From positions 558,001 to 622,000 of the forward strand of contig OZ251228.1 in the NCBI GenBank assembly GCA_965240325.2: a stretch of DNA of 64,000 nucleotides, read 5' to 3'. A program made the translations under genes and the position numbers. The notes beneath the pieces are model-generated. The model had not been told where the DNA came from, ran no database searches, and was given only the letters and a program-made list of their open reading frames with translations. This DNA comes from Rebecca billardiae RCC1528 (Eukaryota; Haptophyta). Shown here piece after piece: positions 19,195-27,998 of the stretch (position 1 is its first letter; every line of letters starts with the position of its first letter).

Positions 19195-21501
19195 TCAGGC
19201 CTGGCTGCCAGCGGATGCCTGTGCCGGATGAGCAGGACTGGCGAGCAGGTGCGCGTCGTAGCGCGCGGCTCGCGCAGCCTCCGCGCGTGCCTCTGCGAGC
19301 GCTCCGCTCGGCGGCGCCGCGCCGGCTCCAACCATGCCCAGCTGGCGGGCCCGACGAGCGAGCGGCTCGGCCGCGCGTGCAGCGTCGCGCACGTGCGCCA
19401 TGAGCGCGCGCATCGAGCGCACCGCCTCCTCGCGCTGCCGATCGCTGACAGAAGGGCCGGCGCGTGGCTGGGCCGCCATGGCGGCGGCTGCGCGCGCCGC
19501 GCCGCGCGCGTCGGCGGCGTCCCCGCGTGCGACCGCCTGCTCCGCCGCCGCCCTCGCGGCGCGGAGCGCGTCGTCGTCGCCATCGGGCTGCAGCAGGCCC
19601 CACAGCTCCGCGTCCGACGCCGCGACGCTCAGGTAGCCAGCCACGTCCAACTCCTCACCGGACGGCCTAACCTCGACCGCTCGCGCGTACGCGGCGAGCA
19701 CGGCCGACGCGACCCGCCGGTCAGACGCGGCGCCCTGCCCGAGCACGCGCAGCACGTGCGCGCGGCCCGCGCGCGCGATCGCCGACGCGTGCGCCGCGCC
19801 CTCCGCCTCGCACCAGCGCAGGCGCTCGGCGAGGTCGGAGGCGTCGCGACGCAGGGGCACGTAGTGCACCCACGGCTTCAGAAGGGACTCAAGGAGAACG
19901 GTCTCGACCGTCGGCGGCGCCATGAGCACGACGGACTGGGTCAGGAGCGCCCACTTGAGGTTGGTCGCGACGTCGTTGCCCTCGACGGAGAGCACGTACT
20001 TGCACGCGGCCTGCTGCTCGAGCCGCAGCGGCGGGCGCACAAAGCGCGCGTGGTGCGCCGCGCCCTCCACGCCGCCCGCCGCGCTCACGAGATTGTCATC
20101 TCGCGCCCTCGCCTCCTGCACCACCTCTGAGTAGCCAACGTCGATGAGCACGCCGTGGGCGGAGGGCATGGGGCCGGAGGTGGCGTGGCCCCAGCGCTCG
20201 ACGAGCAGCCGGCGCGGCGGCGTGCGCTGCGGATCAAGCGCGCCGCCGTCCCAGCCCCAGCCGTCGACCCCGCGCCCCGTGGTCGTCCCGCGCCACACGG
20301 CGCACGCGCCGCGCGCCTCGAAGCTCGGCCACGCGGCTGATGCCTCGTAGGCGCGCGCTTTGGCGAGCTCGTCGCGGTGGCGCTCGTGGTTCAGGGGGAG
20401 CAGCACGGAGAGCGCCGGCGCGCCGATCAGCCTCGCCTTCGCCAGCACGGGCAGCGGCATCGTCGGGAACGGCCGGTCGCCCGGCGCCCACAGCCACAGC
20501 CGCTGCCGCCACGCAGCTGGCGGCGCCGACTCAGCGCGCTGCGCTCGCGCGCGCTCATCGCTCAGCGCTCGCGCGAGCACGCAGGCGAGGTCCGCGGCGT
20601 ACTGCGCCTGCTGCGGGTGCTTGGTGCTGGGCACCGTGCTGCACGCCCGCAGCGCCGGGAGCGTGAGCGCGGCGACCGTGTCCGTCGAGCACTCAGGCTC
20701 GCCGCGCGCCGTGCGGAGCATCCAAGCCGCGGCCGGCACCGCGAGCGGCAGGCGGCGCGCGACGCGCACCGCGGCCGCGTCGCCAGCCTCGGCAAGCGCG
20801 GCGAGGGAGGAGCTGTGCGCGGCGCGCGCGTCGTCGGCGGCAAGCAGCACGCCCAGGTGCCCGAGGTAGCCCGCGACGCGCGCGCGCTCGTCGGCGCTCA
20901 GCTCTGTCGCGGCGTCCGGCGCGGCCGGTGGCAGGCTGTTGTCCGGGTCGCTCGCCCAGTCTGCGTCGGCGTCGTGCGCGCAGATGGGCCAGAGCTGGGG
21001 CGACGCGTCCGTCAGGTTGCACACGCCCTCGGTCACCGCGCCGAGCCTCGAGTCCCACGCCAGCGACGCCAGCCACTCGACGAGCTCCGACACGCTCGCG
21101 CCAACGCTCACGTTGGCAGCCTGGGCTCGCGCGGCGCTCGCGCGCACGCCGCGCTTGAACTCGAAGAGCGTGGTGTTGCACGGCTTGCCGTAGAGCTCGG
21201 GCCAGCGGGATGGGTACAGCAGCCGGCAGCCGAGCGCCGGCTCGACGGCTGCCTCCCGGAGCGCCGCGAACGCTGGCGCCGCGCCAAAGTCCAGCCTGCA
21301 GCCGGCGCTGAATGGCGCGGCCGCGCGTGCGCGCAGCGCGCTGGCGGATTGGCGCTCGGCGTCTTCGCGCGCGCTGCGCCTGGAGAGGTAGATGAGGTTG
21401 GCCGCAAGCGCGCACAGCAGAAGCAGCGCGACGACCGCCGCTTCGACGGGCCAGCGCTGGCCGAACGGCCGTCGTCTCGGGCGCGGACGGTGCGCCGCCA
21501 T
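19195..21501 (-). CDS. GT90/CAP10-like glycosyltransferase, type II membrane protein
   Basis: A 768-aa single-exon protein. A basic N-terminus is followed by a membrane anchor (residues about 19-38, AAVVALLLLCALAANLIYL) and a large lumenal part. The C-terminal half has the CAP10/POGLUT signature: CAVWRGTTTGR, then CKYVLSVEGNDVATNLKWAL, then a VVLMAPPTVETVLLESLLKP region and DASDLAERLRWCE. Known members transfer glucose or xylose from UDP-sugars in the ER/Golgi; here the donor and acceptor are unknown. The middle 200 residues are Ala-rich and may be a stem or an extra domain. The extreme C-terminus (about 100 residues, Ala/Arg-rich) is low-complexity. The gene is head to head with FkbM-like copy 2, 169 bp between start codons. 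Confidence 0.8.
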   Translation of the reverse strand: MAAHRPRPRRRPFGQRWPVEAAVVALLLLCALAANLIYLSRRSAREDAERQSASALRARAAAPFSAGCRLDFGAAPAFAALREAAVEPALGCRLLYPSRWPELYGKPCNTTLFEFKRGVRASAARAQAANVSVGASVSELVEWLASLAWDSRLGAVTEGVCNLTDASPQLWPICAHDADADWASDPDNSLPPAAPDAATELSADERARVAGYLGHLGVLLAADDARAAHSSSLAALAEAGDAAAVRVARRLPLAVPAAAWMLRTARGEPECSTDTVAALTLPALRACSTVPSTKHPQQAQYAADLACVLARALSDERARAQRAESAPPAAWRQRLWLWAPGDRPFPTMPLPVLAKARLIGAPALSVLLPLNHERHRDELAKARAYEASAAWPSFEARGACAVWRGTTTGRGVDGWGWDGGALDPQRTPPRRLLVERWGHATSGPMPSAHGVLIDVGYSEVVQEARARDDNLVSAAGGVEGAAHHARFVRPPLRLEQQAACKYVLSVEGNDVATNLKWALLTQSVVLMAPPTVETVLLESLLKPWVHYVPLRRDASDLAERLRWCEAEGAAHASAIARAGRAHVLRVLGQGAASDRRVASAVLAAYARAVEVRPSGEELDVAGYLSVAASDAELWGLLQPDGDDDALRAARAAAEQAVARGDAADARGAARAAAAMAAQPRAGPSVSDRQREEAVRSMRALMAHVRDAARAAEPLARRARQLGMVGAGAAPPSGALAEARAEAARAARYDAHLLASPAHPAQASAGSQA

Positions 21502-21670
21502 CTTTCTGGGCGATGCCGGCTTTTGTTTTTCTCATGCCGCCCGATATTCTCATCGTCGATTTGAGCCGTTGAGCGAGCCCACTCGCGAGCACGGCCGACG
21601 CCGCCACACCGCCGCCGTGCTAGGTGCGTGGCAGGCTGGCAGCCGCTGGTGCGGGCCCCTGCCGCTCAGG

Positions 21671-23095
21671 ATGGTCCGCTGTTCAGCCACGGTCGTCGTA
21701 CCGGCCGCTGCCCTCGCCTACCTCTGCCTCCACATCATCTTCATCGCGCCCGAGCAGCTCGTGTGGCAGCAGCCGGGACACACGCCGGGACGCGCACGCA
21801 CGCCGGCGGTAGCGCAGCCGTCCTCCTTCACCAGCGCGGCCGCCAACGTCGCGAGCCGCGGCGTCGATCTCGGGGCGGCCACTCCCCGCCCACCCGTTCC
21901 GGAGGCGGCCGCAGTCGGCCCTGCGCCGGCGGACGAGCCGGCACAGGACGAGGGCGCCGAGCTGGTGGCGTGGTTCGAGCGGCACAACGTGCGCATCCCC
22001 GCGGGCAACGACCTGTCTCAGGAGTGGCTGTACCAGACGCTGCTGCCGCTGTGGGGCACGCGCACGCCGCGCGTGATGGTCGACCTGGGCAGCCACCCGG
22101 CGTTCGGCGACGTGCAGCAGTACAACGACGCGCTGATCTTCATGGAGTACTTCCACGCGGGCGGCGCGGGCGGCGCGGTGCTCGCGGTGGACGCGGTGCC
22201 CGACTTCGCCGAGGACGTGCGGCTGCGGATGCACGGCACGGCGCCGTACGGCGCGATGGTCGGCGTGAAGCGCGTCTCGGTCGCCGCGTGGGTGGGCAAC
22301 GCGGACGCGTACCTGACGGGCGCGCCGAACCGCAGCGTGTCGTTCGCGCGGCAGATGGGGTACTGCCTGTCGGGCCACTCGTTCGACCACCTGGTGAAGT
22401 ACTGCGAGCTCGAGCGCGCGGGCCGGCCCGAGCACATGTGCCGCGTGACGCGGCGTCGGCTGGGCATCGTGTGCGAGCCGGGCAGCTCGGGCGCGCAGCC
22501 GGCGCCCGCTGTCGGGTACGAGTCGGCGCTGCGCGCGCCGGTCGAGGTGCAGCAGCGCTCGGTGGAGTCGCTGTGGCGGCGCGAGCTGGGCGGCGCACAC
22601 ATCGACCTGCTCAAGGTGGACATCGATATCGGCTGGGACCTGTACGGCGAGGGCATGGGCGCCATCCTGCGCGAGCGCGCCGCGTCGCTGATGGTGATCG
22701 AGATCGACCGCAACTGGCGGCAGCTGCTGGACGGGCGCGGCGCGCGCCCGTCCGAGGTGGTGGAGGAGTTCGTGGGGCTGTTGGCGAAGCACGGGTACGT
22801 GACGTACCTGAAGGTGCCGTGCGCGATCGCCGTGCTGCGCAGCTGCCGGCGCAAGCCGCTGCGCGAGGGCCGCTGCTCGTACAACGCGCCGCGCAACCGC
22901 ACGGTCGGCCTCGAGCGGCTGCTGCGGCTGCCGCCGGGCGCGGCCGGCCGGCTGCCGCACGCGCTCAAGCTGCAGCAGGACCTGCTGGCGGTGGACAGCC
23001 GGCAGACGGAGCTGGTGGCGGCGTTGGACCGGGAGACGCCGCCGTGCCCCGGGCCGGCCGCGCCGCTCACGAGGCCGCGGAGCCTAACGGTCTGA
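21671..23095 (+). CDS. membrane-anchored FkbM-like methyltransferase, copy 2
   Basis: A paralogue of the gene at 14165-15886 (474 aa, single exon). It has the same plan: an N-terminal anchor (VVVPAAALAYLCLHIIFI), a shorter Pro/Ala stem, then the methyltransferase-like domain with RVMVDLGSHPAFGD, AVLAVDAVPDFAEDV and HIDLLKVDIDIGWDLYG. A conserved Cys-rich stretch (GYCLSGHSFDHLVKYCELE) is shared by both copies. Two tracts of 67 and 72 bp are identical at the DNA level between the copies. The likely place is the Golgi lumen and the acceptor is unknown. It is paired head to head with a GT90 enzyme, which suggests but does not prove a shared pathway. The open frame extends upstream to 21392, but the ATG at 21671 immediately precedes the anchor. 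Confidence 0.78.
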   Translation: MVRCSATVVVPAAALAYLCLHIIFIAPEQLVWQQPGHTPGRARTPAVAQPSSFTSAAANVASRGVDLGAATPRPPVPEAAAVGPAPADEPAQDEGAELVAWFERHNVRIPAGNDLSQEWLYQTLLPLWGTRTPRVMVDLGSHPAFGDVQQYNDALIFMEYFHAGGAGGAVLAVDAVPDFAEDVRLRMHGTAPYGAMVGVKRVSVAAWVGNADAYLTGAPNRSVSFARQMGYCLSGHSFDHLVKYCELERAGRPEHMCRVTRRRLGIVCEPGSSGAQPAPAVGYESALRAPVEVQQRSVESLWRRELGGAHIDLLKVDIDIGWDLYGEGMGAILRERAASLMVIEIDRNWRQLLDGRGARPSEVVEEFVGLLAKHGYVTYLKVPCAIAVLRSCRRKPLREGRCSYNAPRNRTVGLERLLRLPPGAAGRLPHALKLQQDLLAVDSRQTELVAALDRETPPCPGPAAPLTRPRSLTV

Positions 23096-23638
23096 AGCCT
23101 CTGAAGTCAGCCGCGTGACCGTGCCGGCACGCTGTGATCGTGTGACTGCTGCGTGAGCTGACCATTGAACGTTCGGACCAATACAGGCCTGACCGCACAG
23201 GTCTTGGATGAATCGTCACTACCAACTCACGGGCGCCAATGGCAATATGCTCCTGACACTGCCGCAGCCTACAGTATAAATTGCGTCGTCTCCGGACCGT
23301 CCGGGACGGGTCCGCACGCGGCCCGCAGCGTCGCGGTCTGGCCGCGCGGACCGCGGTCAGGTCCGCACTTCGAACCGGTCCGAATAACGACGACTCGTCG
23401 TCCATGCCAAACGGTAGCTGTTCCGACGAGGAGACCTTCTCGGGGGCGTAGGAGGTCCGTGAGCTGTCTGGTGATGTCTGGCCGATGATCAGCTCAGGCG
23501 CTGGGAGGTGCGCGGGCCTGCGGTCGCCGCCGCCGCCGCACGTTGCCACGGGCTGCACCCATGCCGCAAGCCCCGTGCCAGGATCCGGGAAGTAGACGTC
23601 GTTGTGCTAGTCTTCCGCAGACCGCCATCGGCCGGAGT
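23096..23638. other. intergenic, no gene recognised
   Basis: GC-moderate DNA without a convincing frame. It forms the 3' flank of FkbM-like copy 2. Confidence 0.5.
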
Positions 23639-23947
23639 TCACTCCACCAGGGTGAAGTTCTCCTGCTCAACTAGGTTCGCGTTGCCCTTCTCGATTGAGC
23701 CCGAATCGGCAAGAAAGAACATGTCGAGGGGTCCGGATGATGCGCCGAGCAGGTCGATGACCTGAGGCGGGGGCTCAAAGACGACGTCACGCGCATCGGG
23801 AGGGGGAGGGAGATGGCAATTCTCGTTGCCATACCTGCAGAAACCCTTTGGGGGGGACATGATGTCGTCGAGTGTGTCGAGAGGCGACGGGCGGGCGGCG
23901 GCAAAAGCTATGCGCATAGACCCCTTCAGGGACGGTACGGCAGCCAT
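23639..23947 (-). CDS. small hypothetical protein or gene fragment
   Basis: From the ATG at 23947 the frame encodes 102 aa with natural composition compared with its surroundings (segments PSPLDTLDDIMSPPKGFCRY and VIDLLGASSGPLDMFFLAD). No family is recognised. Its 5' flank and first four codons share two short blocks (17 and 16 bp) with those of the MYND gene at 26280, so it may be a duplicated promoter joined to other DNA. It could be a truncated gene. Confidence 0.35.
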   Translation of the reverse strand: MAAVPSLKGSMRIAFAAARPSPLDTLDDIMSPPKGFCRYGNENCHLPPPPDARDVVFEPPPQVIDLLGASSGPLDMFFLADSGSIEKGNANLVEQENFTLVE

Positions 23948-25953
23948 GCTGATGTCGGTTCGCAGCCGTCTCGAGGAGCGTCTCGGGGTACGCTGGGCGT
24001 CTCGGGGCCATGAGGGTGAGCATGCGCGGCGGCCGAGCTCGCCGAGCCAGAAGCCACGAGGGGGCGACCTGCCCTGTGGGACAGGTCGATGCGTGTGCGA
24101 CTGTTGGCGCTGCCGCCGGCCCGCTGATCCCGCTCGAGTGTGCTCGTCTCGACCACCACGCGCACCCACGACCAGCTGCATTCAGTAGTTGCTGCTCGGC
24201 CGTTTGGTTCGGCGGTGACGGCGCGTACTGGAGTCAGGTTGGGCGAGGTATGTGAGACCGGGTGTGGGGGCGGGGGCAGTTCGGCTGGTGCGTGGCGCCG
24301 GGTACGTTGCAACGCTCTCGCGCCACGCGCCGTCGAGTAGCATGCACTGGGGCCACTATACCGCCGCACGCGCTGCCATTGCCGTTGCGAGCGTGCGGCC
24401 GAACGGACAGCTCGAATCTGAGCCGTGGCCAGCTCGTGCGCACTCGTGCGGGTATGCTACGGGGCCTCGCGCTTCATGATCTCAGTGGCACCAACTCAGC
24501 ATCATCAGTGCATCCGCGAAAGCGCGGCTCGAATATTTTACTACTCATCGTCGTGTGTGCGTCAGTCACTGTCAGTGCCGTCACTTCAGGGGTCGTGCGC
24601 GTCACACATCAGTCTTGACAGACGGTGTGACACACTCGGCTTCAGCTAGAGTGGTGCACTACCGCTGCTGCTGTGCAGGCCGTGATGTAGTGCTTATATG
24701 CACACTCGTGTGGGTAATACCGCGGGTTCCACGCCGCTGCGGCGGTGGCGCAGCATCAGCGTGCTGCCTACTCCTATCATTGATCGAAATCTCAGCCACG
24801 CCGCGCCGCGCCACGGCACCACCGCCCGTCAGGCGTGAGCGGAGCTGCCTGCCCTGTGCCAGCCGAACTACGTAGTGCTCATTGTATACGCGGAGCCTAA
24901 CACTCCGGCGCGTATTAGGTCACTCAGTGAGACCGCGCTGCGGGCGTGCACGCGCACGTGGGGGTAAGGGCATCCGGCGAGTACGCGTGCTGCTTGCGCC
25001 GTGCGCGCGCGCGGTGCTACCGCGCTCTCTGCTCAGTTTTGTTAAACACCTGCCGCACTGCTCTAAGGGCTGTCTGCGGCGCTCCGCGGGCGGCCATGCA
25101 CTGTGATCCAGTGCGGATGTGAGAGACATGCAGTGCGGCGACACGCTGTGATTCTCGGCCGAGGTGCCGAGCGCGGCCCCGCCCGGCGCAGTTTGTCGTC
25201 CATCTCTAAAAGCTACCAGCCTGCCAGGAGCGATTCATATTCGCGTGGGGGCCAACCCTGGCGTGCACCGTCCAGCAGCATGCCGCTGAGGGCACTCGCC
25301 GGGCGCGCGCCGTCCGATGCACCGCCAACCTGCTGCAGACGGGCACCGCCAGTCGCCAGCGCGGGGCTGCTCGCGGCAGCGGACGAGGCGCGTCGGCCGC
25401 TGGGTGGCCTGACGGTCCACGCGCCTGAGCGAGCACCCACGAGCACCCGCGAGCAGCGCACAGCAACGCGTGCGATGCGTGCGCAGCCCTCGGCACCCGC
25501 AACACTGCACCCGTCTGCTGCGCAGCGCGAGCGGGCGCGTGTGCGGCGCCCCCGCTAGCTGGCACCCAAAGGCTCTCGCGCGAGCAGATCAAGCGGCCCT
25601 GCCATACCGTGTCGTGGCTGTGCACGGATCCGCGCGTGCGCAGCCATGGGCCAGCAGGCAGGCCTGTCGCGGCTCCGCGACCGGTGTGTCGCAGCCACAG
25701 CTGCTGCCGTGCGGTGACAGCGCAGCCCGCGCGCCGCTCGCGGTGCAGCAGCGCCAACCACGTGGCACGCGCCGAACAGCTGGCTGATCGCTAGGCTACA
25801 GATGTCACTGGTGGGTGTGGTCTTGCCCTTGCGCCATCGTTCCCACGCAGAAACCAGTAGGGTCGCGTGGTGAAGGATTGCCCCGCTGTTGACAGGCGCG
25901 CACACGTGTTCGCAGCATCGCTCCGAGCAGCCGAGTCTGACGCGGTCGCAAAA
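23948..25953. other. gene-poor stretch, 2 kb
   Basis: No gene is supported. Frames on both strands are short or low-complexity. Part of 25550-25900 could be downstream remains of the XPG-like relic, but no XPG motif is visible there. Confidence 0.45.
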
Positions 25954-26184
25954 CTATCGAGCAGGCAACCTTGTGCAATCAGTCCCATGCGATGGGGCCG
26001 TCGCGCGCGCGACAAGAAGAGGCCGCGTTGGATAATCACCCGCATCGAGCACATCAGCACGGACAGCGGCGAGCTGGTGGATCCAGATGCTCGCGTTAAC
26101 GGCGAACACCTTACCAGCGAGCTCATCAACGCCGATCACCTCCGAGACGGGCGCCAAGTCCTTCAACAAGTCCTTAACGCCCGT
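25954..26184 (-). pseudogene. relic of an XPG/Rad2-family nuclease N-terminus
   Basis: The minus-strand frame reads GVKDLLKDLAPVSEVI and then ELAGKVFAVNASIWIHQLA, the N-terminal XPG-N block of structure-specific 5' nucleases (XPG, GEN1, FEN1-like), which normally begins with Met-Gly-Val. Here the codon in the Met position (26184-26182) is ACG. After about 45 residues the similarity stops, near a possible GTGCTC donor. No XPG-I block or catalytic acidic cluster was found downstream. So either the gene is truncated and has lost its start codon, or its first exon and later exons are elsewhere and unrecognised. In the family the Asp of the second block is catalytic; here it is Asn (VNAS), which also argues for loss of function. 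Confidence 0.5.
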
Positions 26185-26279
26185 CGGCTAGCACGTCGAC
26201 GCCGCAGCAAGGTGCTCGCCGGGCATCCAGAGACGCCACCAGCGTACCCCGAGACGACCTGCGCTGGTCTTGGGTCAGC

Positions 26280-27558
26280 ATGGCTGCCGTAACCCGGCCA
26301 GAGACCGAGCTCGAGCGCGCGGCCCGCGCGTACGCCGCGTACCTGGGCGCGCAGGCGAATGTGCAAATGGCCGAGGACCCGGAGGCCATCCGCGTGGCAG
26401 CGAACGCGCGGTACGAGGCGGCAGGCTTCCCTGAGCTCATGTACCCGCCGACAAACCTGATCGCAGCGCCCGAGTGCGACGCGTGCGGCAACCCCGGCGC
26501 TCGGAGTCACTGCGCCGGGTGCAAGAGCGTGCAATGTGCGCGCGGCTCCGCGCGGGTGGGGTGGTCGGTCCAGGCGACGCGTCTCACTTCCCCTCTCCAT
26601 CCGTGGCACCTTGTCGCACCCGGACTGCGGCCGTGCGGCAGACTGCTCGGCGGAGTGCCAGCGGTGGGACTGGAAGAAGGGCGGGCACAAGGCGGCATGC
26701 GCGGACATCCAGTCGCAGCTGCGCGCGGACGGCGCCGCCGTCGCCGCGCAGCTCGGCGACTCGTTCCTCCCGATGGGCGCGCGGCTCGACGACCTCCACC
26801 GCGTGGACGTGTCGTTCGCGTACCGCGCGGCGCTCGAGGCGGGCCTGCATGCGTCCCTGCTCACGTTCCTGCGCGACGACGCGGCGGGCGTGACGGCGAG
26901 GTTCCGCTCGGGCGAGGCGTGCTCGGGCGTGGGCCTCGCGCTCAACGTGCTCTTCAGAGGCCAGCGCCGATCGCGCGGCGCGGGCACGCGCTACACGCGC
27001 GCGGACGGCGGGCGCGCGGCCGCCTTCATCGAGTCTCACCCGGATGCGTGGCCGGCGTGGCTCGGCGCGGTGAAGGCGCTCGTCGAGACGATGGCGGACA
27101 GGGAGCTCAAGCGCATGGGGCAGGGCATGGCCGCGCAGCCCCCCGCGCGCGACGCGCTCGCCTCTTTGCTGCTCGTGCTCGCGCGCGAGGAGGTGGCGCG
27201 CGCCCTCTGCTTCGTGCCACCGGGCGGCGCGCGCTCGGCGCGGCCAGAGCTGGCGAGCGCACGCATGGCGCACACGGCGGGCGCGTGCCGCCGCATGCTC
27301 GAGAGCGCGCGCAAGGCCAGTGCCCTCGGCGCCGACCCCGGCTCGAACATCGAGGGGTACCTCAACCAGGTGATCGCGCAGCTCGATCTGTGGACGAAGC
27401 GGTTTGAGATCCCGGATGTGGACGTGCTCGGCATGCAGCGCTTCAGCAGCGCAGAGCGCGCCGCGTACCGTGCGATGGCGGAGCCGCTCGCGCGCGTCTT
27501 CGTCGAGTACGGCTGCATGCCGCCGGCACACGTGTCGAATGCGGCACTTGGGCGCTGA
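26280..27558 (+). CDS. MYND-type zinc-finger protein
   Basis: Exons 26280-26535 and 26642-27558 encode 390 aa. The MYND finger, a protein-interaction zinc module, is split by the intron: CDACG and CAGC in exon 1, then YCSAEC and HKAAC in exon 2. Splicing (106-bp intron, GTGCGC donor, phase 1) creates the Tyr-Cys of the second half and restores the C-x2-C, C-x2-C, C-x3-C, H-x3-C pattern. There is no SET domain, so it is not a SMYD methyltransferase. The C-terminal 280 residues are helical and not recognised (conserved-looking parts are IESHPDAWPAWLGAV and GSNIEGYLNQVIAQLDLW). The gene is head to head with the XPG relic, about 100 bp away. Confidence 0.82.
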
Positions 27559-27998
27559 GCCCGGCTGCTGCATCTCATCCGCCGTACGTCATCATCATCA
27601 TGTTACTATGCTGTCGTCATCACCACGGTCGCAACGCTGAGACGCAGCACGACTGCATGCGCGTTTATTCGTCGTCCGGCCGTTTCGCGAGAATCGCGAT
27701 TGGCAGCGGTTATTTCACGTCGACTACGAGTTCGACGTCGTTACCATCATTAGCATCGCATGACGATCGTCGTCATCTTCGCGCCACCAGCAGCATATCG
27801 CAGCATCGTCGTGATGATGATTATTGTCGTAATCATCAGAGTCAGCATTATTGTCAATAATGCTGTGAATAATGTCAGTCGGACGTCATGGAGTGAGGAG
27901 TCGTCAGCGCGATGCAGCATTAGTAAGTGAGCATGGAGAATGACGCCATGACGACCGTCGCGGCGAAGGGGAGGTCGAGGGTTGGAGCCGCCCGCCGC
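27559..27998. other. intergenic, trinucleotide-rich
   Basis: Between the convergent MYND and Ku80 genes. It is rich in TCATCA/CGTCGT-type triplets and shows no gene. Confidence 0.6.

Noticed and set aside
26280-27558. SMYD-type histone methyltransferase
   Set aside because: The MYND finger is present but no SET-domain motifs are found before or after it.
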